A stretch of 7,212 bases of DNA from an uncultured Megasphaera sp. (GTDB lineage: Bacteria > Bacillota > Negativicutes > Veillonellales > Megasphaeraceae). Location: assembly GCF_958350005.1 (NCBI RefSeq), contig NZ_CATWFF010000104.1, forward strand, positions 1-7,212, given 5' to 3'. This document shows, piece after piece, positions 1-6,886 of the stretch. A model generated the notes under the pieces. It was not told the origin of the DNA. It searched no databases and saw nothing but the letters and a program-made list of their open reading frames with translations. The position numbers were made by a program, and so were the translations under genes. How positions within the stretch are numbered: the first letter of the stretch is position 1; every line of letters begins with the position of its first letter.

Positions 1-4
1 GTTA

Positions 5-19
5 ATACTTTACAAGTAT
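5..19. promoter_or_regulatory. 15-nt palindrome in the lutC leader, possible operator
   Basis: Six-base arms ATACTT and AAGTAT are perfectly complementary around a three-base centre (TAC). The element overlaps the -35-like hexamer proposed at 9-14, where a repressor would block transcription. GntR- or other winged-helix regulators often control lactate genes through such short palindromes. The sequence does not clearly match the published LldR/LutR operator consensus, so the regulator is unknown. AT-rich leaders produce short palindromes by chance. Confidence 0.25.
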
Positions 20-37
20 ACCAAGGATTCATTTAAC
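9..37 (+). promoter_or_regulatory. Weak sigma-70-like promoter candidate for the lactate genes
   Basis: TTTACA at 9-14 matches the -35 consensus at five of six bases. TTTAAC at 32-37 matches the -10 consensus at four of six, with a 17-base spacer. It lies upstream of the first gene with room for a short leader. The -10 match is weak, and the window edge hides further upstream sequence, so the true promoter may lie outside. Confidence 0.3.
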
Positions 38-50
38 TACATTACATAGT

Positions 51-57
51 AAAGAGG
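51..57 (+). promoter_or_regulatory. Ribosome binding site deciding the lutC start
   Basis: AAAGAGG lies seven bases before the ATG at 65. The alternative GTG at 59 is in frame but sits directly against this site, with no usable spacing, so the ATG at 65 is preferred. Confidence 0.7.
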
Positions 58-64
58 TGTGAAA

Positions 65-610
65 ATGGAAAAAGCAGAATTGTACGAAACGTTTAAGGCA
101 GGCTTAACTAGTGTTGCCGGTGAATGCTATTTAGCCTCCAAAGCAGACTTGGGTGCTGCTCTCGTCAAGATTTTCCAGGAAAAGGACACGCAGGAAGTGG
201 CAATTGTAGAATCACCGATGCTTAAAGAAGCCGGTGTGGTCAGTGTATTGAAAGATGCTGGCATCAAGGTCGATACGGATCATATCCGCAAAACCGCTCC
301 GTTTGATAAAGGCGGCGTTACGGAAGCGGACTACGGCATTGCCAATCTGGGTTCCTTGGTACAGATGAAAGATGATGTCGATGACCGCATTGTGGAAACC
401 GTAGCAGATGTATATGTAGGCATCATCAAATTGTCGAAAATTGTAGATAACTTTGATACGATGATTGACATTATGGCAGACACCAAGCCATTCCCGAAAT
501 TTGCCGGCATCATTACCGGACCGAGCCGCACGGCAGATATTGAATGTGTCGGCACTGTCGGTGTACATGGGCCGCGGCAGTATTCTGTCGTCGTCGTAGA
601 AGATATGTAA
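65..610 (+). CDS. lutC: LUD-domain lactate utilisation protein C (LutC/LldG-like), small subunit
   Basis: This 181-residue cytosolic protein is essentially a single LUD (DUF162) domain. The C-terminal part carries the family's most recognisable stretch, GPSRTADIE at residues 152-160, followed by the VGVHGP turn at 165-170 and a hydrophobic VVVVED end. LutC/LldG proteins are needed with LutA and LutB (LldE/LldF) for NAD-independent oxidation of L-lactate to pyruvate, but their exact catalytic part is not settled. No cysteine cluster is seen here, so it probably binds no iron-sulfur centre. It is shorter than the roughly 240-residue Bacillus LutC, lacking N-terminal sequence. It lies 15 nt upstream of the fused large subunit and is almost certainly co-transcribed and co-functional with it. 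The substrate is inferred from family; D-lactate or another hydroxy acid cannot be excluded. Confidence 0.88.
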   Translation: MEKAELYETFKAGLTSVAGECYLASKADLGAALVKIFQEKDTQEVAIVESPMLKEAGVVSVLKDAGIKVDTDHIRKTAPFDKGGVTEADYGIANLGSLVQMKDDVDDRIVETVADVYVGIIKLSKIVDNFDTMIDIMADTKPFPKFAGIITGPSRTADIECVGTVGVHGPRQYSVVVVEDM

Positions 611-625
611 GGGAGGGACAGAAAC

Positions 626-2785
626 ATGTCTAATGAACTGCTGAAACAGGAAATTGAGCGGGCCATGGATAATGCGCCATTACAGAAGGCGCTGAAAAAT
701 TTTACGACCGCTTATCCTGGCAATCGTGAAAGAGTATACAAAGGCTATGATTTTGAAGCGCTTCGGGAAAAGGTTCATGAAGTCAAGGCATATGCCCGCG
801 ATCATATTGATGAAATTATGGATGAGTTCGAAAAGAATGCCACTGCTAACGGTGCTACTGTATTCCGCGCTCATTCGCCGCAGGAAGCCTTTGATTATGC
901 CTTGAAGCTGGCTAAGGAAAACAACGTTAAGCTCGTTGTAAAATCCAAATCCATGGCTTCAGAAGAAATCAATTTCAACCATGGTTTTGAAGCAGCCGGT
1001 ATTCACGCCCAGGAAACGGACTTAGGCGAATTTATCAACTCCATTGCCGGCGACACGCCGTCGCACATGGTTATGCCGGCTATTCACTATTCGAAAGAAG
1101 ATGTAGCCGATCTGTTCTCTTCCTATACGAAAGCTCCGGAAGCGCCGATTATTGCTGAAGAAGTTAAGACATCGCGCCGCCTGATGCGTCCTAAATTCCT
1201 GGATGCTGAAATGGGTGTATCCGGCGCCAACGTAGCCGTTGCCGAAACGGGGACAGTCATTACCATGACAAATGAAGGCAATGCCCGTATGGTCGGCACC
1301 CTGCCTAAACATCATCTCTATATTTTCGGCATTGAAAAATTCGTCGCTAAAATGAGCGATATTCGGTATATCTTCAAAGTACTGCCCCGTAATGGCACAG
1401 CACAGAACATTACGACCTATTTATCCTTCTATACAGGGGCTACGACGGTTGTTACAGATCCGGAAGAAGATACGAAGGAACAGAAGAATTTCCATATTAT
1501 CATCCTGGATACGCCGGAACGGCGCAAGATTGCAGCTGATCCTGAATTCAAAGATATGGGATGCTGTATCCGCTGCGCTGCCTGCCTCAACGTCTGTCCT
1601 GCATTCCGTCTTGTCGGCGGTCACGTATATGGCGGCAGCATTTATACCGGCGGTATTGGCACCCTCCTTACGGCGTTCCTGAATAACCGTGAACGGGGCA
1701 AGGAAATTCAGAATATCTGTCTCCAGTGCGGCACGTGTAATACGGTCTGCGGCGGCAAACTGGATGTAGCCGGCATGATCCTGAAGCTGCGTCAGCGCTA
1801 TGCTCAGGAAGACGGCCTGAATCCGATTCATAAATTCTGTCTCGATGCCGTTGCCGATCGCCATCTGTTCCATTCCATGCTGCGCATTGCTTCGGTTGCC
1901 CAGAGTGCCATTACGCAGGGCCAGCCTATGATTCGCCATCTCCCCATGTTCCTGTCAGGCCTTACGGAAGGTCGCAGCCTGCCGAGCGTAGCTCCGCAGC
2001 CGTTCCGGGATGTACTGCCGACGATCAAGCAGGACGTGCCCAATCCGAAAGGCAAGATTGCCATCTTTACAGGCTGTCTCCTCGATTTCGTCTATGTCGA
2101 TATTGCAACAGCCGTAGTCAAGGCCCTCAATATGGCCGGCTATATTGTAGAAATGCCTTTAGGTCAGGCCTGCTGCGGTGCACCGGCCAACTACATGGGC
2201 GATACGGATAATGCCAAGAAGGCAGCGGAAATGAATGTGAACGCCATGGAAGCAGAAAAATATGATTATATCGTATCAGCCTGCCCGACATGTACCCATG
2301 CGCTTCGCGACTACAAAGACATGTTTGCCGATGATCCGGAAATGGCCAAGAAAGCAGAAGAACTGAGCAAGAAGTCCTATGACTTCTCCAAACTGTTGTC
2401 CATGCTCGGCGGGCTGCCTGATAATGGCGATGGCGTACCGATGAAGATTACATACCATGATTCGTGCCACATGAAGCGGTACATGGGCGTTTATAAAGAA
2501 CAGCGCGAACTCCTGGAAGGAACGAAAGGCGTTGAAATTACGGAAATGGAAGGCTGCGATAAGTGCTGCGGCTTCGGTGGTTCCTACTCCTTGAAGTTCC
2601 CGGAAATTTCCGCTCCTATGCTGGAAGAAAAGATCAATCACATTGTAGCTACTGGTGCGGACACAGTTGCCGTTGACTGCCCGGGCTGCCTGCTTCAGAT
2701 TCGCGGCGGTTTGGATGCCCGTGGTCTGAATAATATTCAGGTAAAACATACGGCACAGATTCTGGTAGAAAAAAGACCGGACTAA
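626..2785 (+). CDS. ldhH: Fused LutB-LutA lactate dehydrogenase large subunit (LdhH type)
   Basis: This 719-residue protein joins two normally separate subunits. Residues about 60-300 form a LUD domain. Two CxxCxxCxxxC motifs follow, C314/C317/C320/C324 and C365/C368/C371/C375, expected to hold two [4Fe-4S] clusters as in LutB/LldF. Residues about 475-719 are LutA/LldE-like, with two cysteine-rich CCG domains. The first has C484, CCG at 516-518 and CPTC at 553-556; the second has C614, CCG at 647-649 and CPGC at 685-688. Such cysteine-rich domains also occur in HdrB and GlpC and can bind noncubane iron-sulfur clusters. The family role is NAD-independent lactate oxidation to pyruvate, with electrons going to quinone or another carrier. 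The same fused arrangement is known in Desulfovibrio lactate operons. No membrane segment is seen, so it is cytosolic or peripheral. GGGAGGG at 611-617 sits eight bases before the ATG. The electron acceptor is inferred. Confidence 0.88.
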   Translation: MSNELLKQEIERAMDNAPLQKALKNFTTAYPGNRERVYKGYDFEALREKVHEVKAYARDHIDEIMDEFEKNATANGATVFRAHSPQEAFDYALKLAKENNVKLVVKSKSMASEEINFNHGFEAAGIHAQETDLGEFINSIAGDTPSHMVMPAIHYSKEDVADLFSSYTKAPEAPIIAEEVKTSRRLMRPKFLDAEMGVSGANVAVAETGTVITMTNEGNARMVGTLPKHHLYIFGIEKFVAKMSDIRYIFKVLPRNGTAQNITTYLSFYTGATTVVTDPEEDTKEQKNFHIIILDTPERRKIAADPEFKDMGCCIRCAACLNVCPAFRLVGGHVYGGSIYTGGIGTLLTAFLNNRERGKEIQNICLQCGTCNTVCGGKLDVAGMILKLRQRYAQEDGLNPIHKFCLDAVADRHLFHSMLRIASVAQSAITQGQPMIRHLPMFLSGLTEGRSLPSVAPQPFRDVLPTIKQDVPNPKGKIAIFTGCLLDFVYVDIATAVVKALNMAGYIVEMPLGQACCGAPANYMGDTDNAKKAAEMNVNAMEAEKYDYIVSACPTCTHALRDYKDMFADDPEMAKKAEELSKKSYDFSKLLSMLGGLPDNGDGVPMKITYHDSCHMKRYMGVYKEQRELLEGTKGVEITEMEGCDKCCGFGGSYSLKFPEISAPMLEEKINHIVATGADTVAVDCPGCLLQIRGGLDARGLNNIQVKHTAQILVEKRPD

Positions 2786-2825
2786 TTTGCAGATATACGG
2801 CCGGAAAGGGATAGTACAGTATTAA

Positions 2826-3854
2826 ATGAGTATAAAACAGACATTATTAGAAAACAGCGCTCGGAGATTTATGCCGAAGTATTTTGCCAAAGTCAGTGAT
2901 GAGCATGTAGAACATATAAGAGAATATATTAAACGGTTCACAGCCCATCCTTTTGCAGGGACCCCGACGGGAGACGTCCTGGCTGATGCGACATCGTCAG
3001 AAGGCAAGATGATTCGGCCTCGCCTGCTCATGATGGTCTCGGAGTACGGTACATGCCGGCGGGATGTGCAGGAACGGCTGTACAAGCTGGGTGCTATTGT
3101 CGAAATGACTCATTTGGCATCGCTCATACACGATGATATCGTCGATGACGCCCCTTTCCGCCGCGGCAAGCCGTCTGTGCAGCACAAGTATGGAAAAAGT
3201 GCGGCTGTATATGCCGGAGATTTTCTGATGAGCCGCATCAGTTACTATCTCATGCTGGAAGGGCAGAACCGTTCGGGAATGATCCTGTCCAAGGCTGTAG
3301 AGGAAATGTGTGCCGGTGAAATAGGCCAGGCCATGTGCCGGTATCAGGAAGATGTGACGATTCGTCAATACCTGCAGAATATTCATGGCAAGACCGTTGC
3401 ACTGTTCATGGCCTGCTGCCGGATTGGCGCCATGGAGAGCGGCTGCAGCGAGAAAACCATAACCCAGCTGGAATCCTTTGGCGAGTGTCTGGGGTATATG
3501 TTCCAGCTCCGCGATGATCTCCTCGATTTCACGACAGAACAGACTGTAAGCGGGAAAAATGCGCATCAGGATTTTCGCGAAGGGATTTATACCCTGCCGG
3601 TCCTGCTGGCTCAGAAAAAGCCTGGCGGTATGGAAGCGCTCCATCCCTTTATGGAGAAGAGTGCTGCCGGAACGCTTACGGGCCGCGATATTTGCGAAAT
3701 GGAAGGGCTTGTTGCCGAATTAGGCGGCATGACGGAAACGTGGGATTTGATCCATACGTATCAAAAGCAGGCAGAAATGCTGCTGGAAGCACTTCCGTCC
3801 CGCGAAGTATCATCATCGCTGCGAAAACTGATTGGAAAACTGGGGGCTGTATAG
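2826..3854 (+). CDS. Long-chain all-trans polyprenyl diphosphate synthase
   Basis: This 342-residue soluble protein is an isoprenyl diphosphate synthase that extends an allylic primer with isopentenyl diphosphate. The first aspartate-rich motif is D103-D104-I-V-D107, followed by FRRG at 111-114. The second is D230-D231-L-L-D234, and REGIYTLP lies further on. The residues four and five before the first motif are small (S99, A98), which in this family leaves the product tunnel open and favours long chains. The gene precedes menA with a 1-nt gap, so it most likely makes the menaquinone side chain. Chain length (hepta-, octa- or other) cannot be read from sequence, so no symbol is given. The ribosome binding site is poor: a GGAAAGGG-like run near 2803-2810 lies too far from the ATG, suggesting modest translation or a different start. 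No HepS-like small partner is in the window, which fits a homomeric enzyme. Confidence 0.88.
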   Translation: MSIKQTLLENSARRFMPKYFAKVSDEHVEHIREYIKRFTAHPFAGTPTGDVLADATSSEGKMIRPRLLMMVSEYGTCRRDVQERLYKLGAIVEMTHLASLIHDDIVDDAPFRRGKPSVQHKYGKSAAVYAGDFLMSRISYYLMLEGQNRSGMILSKAVEEMCAGEIGQAMCRYQEDVTIRQYLQNIHGKTVALFMACCRIGAMESGCSEKTITQLESFGECLGYMFQLRDDLLDFTTEQTVSGKNAHQDFREGIYTLPVLLAQKKPGGMEALHPFMEKSAAGTLTGRDICEMEGLVAELGGMTETWDLIHTYQKQAEMLLEALPSREVSSSLRKLIGKLGAV

Positions 3855-3855
3855 C

Positions 3856-4779
3856 ATGACGGCACAGAATATGACGGCTGCAGCAGCACTGCGGCTGGCA
3901 AATCCCCGGTCATGGGTAGCAGCTGTATATCCGGCTTTGTTTGGCGCACTGTACTGCCTGGCAGAAGGATACCCGCTTACAGTGCAGACTGGCCTTTTGC
4001 TTCTGCTGGCCTGTGTGCTGATGCAGTCGGCAGTCAATACGCTGAACGACTATTTTGATTTCGTTAAGGGCACGGATCAGGCCAGCGATTTTGTGGAGAA
4101 GCGCGACGCTGTACTGATTTATGAAGGCATCGCTCCCAAGCAGGCCCTGGGGCTGGGACTGGCATTTCTGGCAGCCGCGGCGGCAGTGGCCCTTCCCGTA
4201 GTCCTGTCGGCCGGAATGGCTCCGCTGGTTATCGGCATTATCGGCGGTCTGGCTGTACTGACCTATTCCGGCGGGATTCTTCCCCTGTCGTACTTGCCTG
4301 TCGGTGAGTTTGTGTCAGGACTGGTTATGGGCGGTCTGATTCCCATGGGTGTCGTTGCTTCGGCTACAGGCAGGTTTGATGTTCAGGTTTTGTGGTGGTC
4401 TGCACCGTTTATCGTCGGCATCGGGCTCATTATGATGACAAATAATACCTGCGATATTGAAAAGGATCGCCAGGCCCGGCGCCGTACATTTCCGGCCGTT
4501 TTAGGCCGCTGCCGTGCGCGGTGCGTGTATCGCGGCGCTGTCCTGCTGTGGATTGTTCTGCTGTGCCTGATGCCGCTGGGCTATATGGGCGGCACAGGGG
4601 CAGTATCGGCCCTGGTGCTGCTGACTGCGGGAAGAAAGGTCTTCGGAATGCTTCTGACGACGTCCCTGGAACCGCAGAAGCGGGTAGAGCAGATGAAAGG
4701 AATTGTCCTGGCCAATGTCATTGGCAATGGCGCCTATATATTGGCTTTGCTCAGCTATCTTGCTGTAGGAGGCCTGTGA
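3856..4779 (+). CDS. menA: 1,4-dihydroxy-2-naphthoate polyprenyltransferase (MenA, UbiA superfamily)
   Basis: This integral membrane enzyme joins the polyprenyl tail to 1,4-dihydroxy-2-naphthoate, giving demethylmenaquinone. The 307-residue length is normal for MenA, and the protein is a run of about eight or nine hydrophobic segments. The first prenyl-diphosphate/Mg motif is N64-D65-Y-F-D68, continuing to KGTD at 71-74. The second is NNTCDIEKD at 196-204, with D200 and D204 as the acidic pair, followed by RRRTF at 208-212, typical of MenA. C199 is where many MenA proteins have arginine (NNIRDIE type). The ATG at 3856 is preferred over an upstream in-frame TTG at 3832 because GGGGG at 3842-3846 precedes it at suitable spacing. 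Its start lies 1 nt after the synthase stop, and its stop overlaps the next ATG, implying translational coupling. A related UbiA prenyltransferase is possible, but the flanking genes favour MenA. Confidence 0.9.
   Translation: MTAQNMTAAAALRLANPRSWVAAVYPALFGALYCLAEGYPLTVQTGLLLLLACVLMQSAVNTLNDYFDFVKGTDQASDFVEKRDAVLIYEGIAPKQALGLGLAFLAAAAAVALPVVLSAGMAPLVIGIIGGLAVLTYSGGILPLSYLPVGEFVSGLVMGGLIPMGVVASATGRFDVQVLWWSAPFIVGIGLIMMTNNTCDIEKDRQARRRTFPAVLGRCRARCVYRGAVLLWIVLLCLMPLGYMGGTGAVSALVLLTAGRKVFGMLLTTSLEPQKRVEQMKGIVLANVIGNGAYILALLSYLAVGGL
4767..4772 (+). promoter_or_regulatory. Strong ribosome binding site for menG inside the menA 3' end
   Basis: AGGAGG is a full Shine-Dalgarno match within the last codons of menA. 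It is six bases from the ATG at 4779 and nine from the second in-frame ATG at 4782, so either can serve; the two differ by one methionine. Confidence 0.7.
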
Positions 4780-5480
4780 TGATGGAGCAGGAAAAGAAAC
4801 GCGATCGCGTGTATGCCGTCTTTCAACGTATTTCAACGACTTATGATGCGGCAAATCTGCGGATCAGCCTGGGCCTGGAACGACGGTGGAAGGCCCGGCT
4901 CGTTCAGTCCGTTCTGGCCGAAGCAGAAGGGCACAGCCAGTTTCTGGATGTCTGCTGCGGTACTGGGGATATTGCCCTGGCCATGGCTGCAGCGCGGCCG
5001 GATGTTACCGTAACGGGACTTGATTTTTCTCCGGCTATGCTGGAGGTGGCAGCCAGGAAAGGGAGAGCTTGTTCCAATGTGGCGTGGCGTCAGGGAGACG
5101 CTATGGACCTCCCTTTTCAGGATGACACCTTTCGCGGCGCTGTGATTTCCTTTGGCCTTCGCAATACGGCCGATTACGGCCAGGTACTGCAGGAAATGAG
5201 GCGTGTTGTCAAGCCGGGAGGACGGGTGTACTGTCTCGATTCCTTTGTCCCTGATTCTCCGGTTATCCGCCCCTTTTATACGGCATATTTCCGCTGTCTC
5301 ATGCCGCTGCTGGGCGGCGGCTGGCAGCATCGCCGTGAATATCAGTGGCTGTGGAAGTCTACGCAGGAGTTTTTGCGCAAAGATGAGCTGATGACCCTTT
5401 TTCAACAGGCCGGACTGCATGGTGTACAGGCAGAGAGCTTCCTGTTCGGTGCCTGTGTCCTGCACAGCGGACAGAAATGA
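4779..5480 (+). CDS. menG: Demethylmenaquinone C-methyltransferase (MenG/UbiE family)
   Basis: This 233-residue class I SAM-dependent methyltransferase performs the last step of menaquinone synthesis, C-methylation of demethylmenaquinone. SAM-binding motif I is DVCCGTGD at residues 57-64, followed by an acidic TGLDFSPAML segment, GDAMDLPF, and the family-typical ISFGLRN. The N-terminal YDAANLRISLGLERRW region and the later YQWLWKS segment match the UbiE/COQ5 signature layout. Length is normal for the family. The start overlaps the menA stop by one base (TGATG), so translation is probably coupled. A longer in-frame reading from 4521 exists but lies inside menA in another frame and is not credible. 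The menA context favours the menaquinone role over a ubiquinone one; without ubi genes the name menG fits better than ubiE. Confidence 0.9.
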   Translation: MMEQEKKRDRVYAVFQRISTTYDAANLRISLGLERRWKARLVQSVLAEAEGHSQFLDVCCGTGDIALAMAAARPDVTVTGLDFSPAMLEVAARKGRACSNVAWRQGDAMDLPFQDDTFRGAVISFGLRNTADYGQVLQEMRRVVKPGGRVYCLDSFVPDSPVIRPFYTAYFRCLMPLLGGGWQHRREYQWLWKSTQEFLRKDELMTLFQQAGLHGVQAESFLFGACVLHSGQK

Positions 5481-5492
5481 ACCGATACGTGA

Positions 5493-5521
5493 CTGAAACT
5501 AGATAACGAAGACATTACTAT
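5493..5521 (+). promoter_or_regulatory. Weak promoter candidate for fixCX
   Basis: CTGAAA at 5493-5498 and TACTAT at 5516-5521 each match the sigma-70 consensus at four of six bases and are separated by 17 bases. They lie in the only gap over 100 nt between genes here, which is AT-rich compared with its flanks. This would let fixCX be expressed independently of the men genes. The matches are weak. Confidence 0.28.
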
Positions 5522-5541
5522 ACGTTTATATACACAACTGG

Positions 5542-5567
5542 CGGTTGGCGGAATTCACGGACAACCG
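5542..5567 (+). other. Small inverted repeat in the fixC leader
   Basis: CGGTTG (5542-5547) and CAACCG (5562-5567) are perfectly complementary around a 14-base loop. They end eight bases before the fixC Shine-Dalgarno sequence. The left arm overlaps two copies of TGGCGG spaced seven bases apart (5539-5544 and 5546-5551). There is no following T-run, so it is not a terminator. It could be an operator or an mRNA hairpin, or chance. Confidence 0.2.
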
Positions 5568-5575
5568 GATGGTTA

Positions 5576-5581
5576 AGGAGG
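5576..5581 (+). promoter_or_regulatory. Ribosome binding site deciding the fixC start
   Basis: AGGAGG lies eight bases before the ATG at 5590. The in-frame TTG at 5545 would add 15 residues but has no such site, and its extension runs through this binding site. Confidence 0.8.
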
Positions 5582-5589
5582 GTAAGAAC

Positions 5590-6885
5590 ATGAGCAGTGA
5601 AGAAAAATTTGATGCTATCGTAGTTGGCGGTGGTTTGGCCGGTTCAGCGGCAGCCCTGACAATGGCGAGAGCAGGACTCGACGTCATGTTGGTGGAGCGC
5701 GGCCGGTTTGCCGGTTCTAAAAATACAAGCGGCGGCCGTATTTATGGCCATAGCCTGGAAAAACTGGTTCCTAATTTTGCAGAAGAAGCTCCGATTGAAC
5801 GCAAGATTACGCAGGAACGCCTGTCATTAATGACGCCTGGCGGTGCTCTGAGCTTCCAGTATGAATCGGATGTACTGCAGAATTTGAAATATCCGTCCTA
5901 TTCGGTACTGCGGTCCAAATTCGACAAATGGCTGGCTGACAAGGCAGAAGAAGCCGGTGCCATGCTGACCGAAGGGTTCCTTGTAGATGAACTGATCGTA
6001 GAAGACGGCAAGGTTATCGGCATTAACTGCGGCGGCGAAGAATTTGATGCTGACGTCGTTATCCTGGCCGATGGCGTAAACTCTCTGCTGGCTCAGCAGC
6101 TGGGCATGAAGAAAGAACTGGACCCCAAAGATGTTGCTGTTGGCGTCAAGGAAGTCATTACGCTCGGTGAAGATGTCATTAATGAACGGTTTGGCCTGAA
6201 AGAAGGCGAAGGCGCAGCCTGGATGATCGCCGGCGATCCGACAGGCGGCAACCTGGGCGGCGGCTTCATCTATACGAATAAGGACAGCCTGTCCCTCGGC
6301 ATTGTAACGACTATTAACGATATTGGCCGCATCGACGTAAGTGTTCCCGATATGGTAGAACGCATGAAGAATCATCCGTCTATTGCGCCGTTTATTAAAG
6401 GCGGTAAACTGACGGAATATTCAGCCCACCTCGTTACGGAAGGCGGATTGAAAATGATGCCTGAATTGGTTCGTGACGGCGTGCTCATTGCCGGTGATGC
6501 CGCTGCCATGGTCGTCAACCTGGGCTATACTGTCCGCGGCATGGACCTGGCCATTGAATCAGGCCGCCTGGCCGGGGAAGCCGTCATTCGGGCTAAAGGG
6601 AAAGGCGATTTCTCGAAAGAGTCCCTGTCGTATTACGAAAAGCTCCTGGACGAAAGCTTTATTATGAAACTGATGAAACAGTATCAGAACCTGCCAGGTC
6701 TGCTGGAAGATCATATTATCTTCAACGATATTCCGAAGATGGCCGATGAATTTGCCGGTATGGTATACAAAGTAGACGGCGGTGCACCAGTAGCGCTGCC
6801 CATGATTGCCCTGTCTGTTCTGGCGAATAACGGCGGCTTAAACGGACTCTTTAATCTTGGCAAAAAAGCTTGGGAGGCGATGTAA
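5590..6885 (+). CDS. fixC: FixC-type electron-transfer flavoprotein:quinone oxidoreductase, FAD subunit
   Basis: This 431-residue flavoprotein is the usual length for FixC. The N-terminal Rossmann FAD site has GGGLAG at residues 13-18 and the ribose-binding acidic residue E36 at the end of the second strand. The second FAD motif, LIAGDAAA at 299-306, holds D303 and is followed by the FixC-typical NLGYTVRGMDLAIESG. FixC with FixX passes electrons between an electron-transfer flavoprotein and (mena)quinone, and in FixABCX complexes takes part in electron bifurcation. No iron-sulfur cysteines or membrane-spanning helix are evident; FixX, 1 nt downstream, supplies the cluster, and attachment to the membrane is expected to be peripheral. 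FixA and FixB are not nearby. FixC is related to geranylgeranyl reductases, so with menaquinone genes alongside, side-chain reduction is a lesser alternative; the adjacent FixX argues for ETF:quinone chemistry. Confidence 0.88.
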   Translation: MSSEEKFDAIVVGGGLAGSAAALTMARAGLDVMLVERGRFAGSKNTSGGRIYGHSLEKLVPNFAEEAPIERKITQERLSLMTPGGALSFQYESDVLQNLKYPSYSVLRSKFDKWLADKAEEAGAMLTEGFLVDELIVEDGKVIGINCGGEEFDADVVILADGVNSLLAQQLGMKKELDPKDVAVGVKEVITLGEDVINERFGLKEGEGAAWMIAGDPTGGNLGGGFIYTNKDSLSLGIVTTINDIGRIDVSVPDMVERMKNHPSIAPFIKGGKLTEYSAHLVTEGGLKMMPELVRDGVLIAGDAAAMVVNLGYTVRGMDLAIESGRLAGEAVIRAKGKGDFSKESLSYYEKLLDESFIMKLMKQYQNLPGLLEDHIIFNDIPKMADEFAGMVYKVDGGAPVALPMIALSVLANNGGLNGLFNLGKKAWEAM

Positions 6886-6886
6886 C

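Noticed and set aside
212..568. 118-codon open frame on the minus strand inside lutC
   Set aside because: It lies antisense to a confidently identified LUD protein and its translation shows no recognisable family features. The same holds for the other long minus-strand frames across the window.
1561..1755. Cysteine-rich region considered as a separate ferredoxin gene
   Set aside because: Both CxxCxxCxxxC motifs lie in the continuous ldhH frame, with no internal start or stop, and match the LutB layout.
2783..2791. TAATTTGCA repeated at the ldhH stop and the fixX stop (7169-7177)
   Set aside because: A nine-base match including a stop codon, with no extended similarity, is expected by chance.
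2786..2825. Possible terminator between ldhH and the polyprenyl synthase
   Set aside because: No GC-rich stem followed by a T-run is present, so nothing supports a rho-independent terminator.
4521..4778. N-terminal extension of menG from 4521
   Set aside because: It overlaps the MenA transmembrane coding region in another frame and reads as low-quality sequence. A full AGGAGG site precedes the ATG pair at 4779/4782, where UbiE homology begins.
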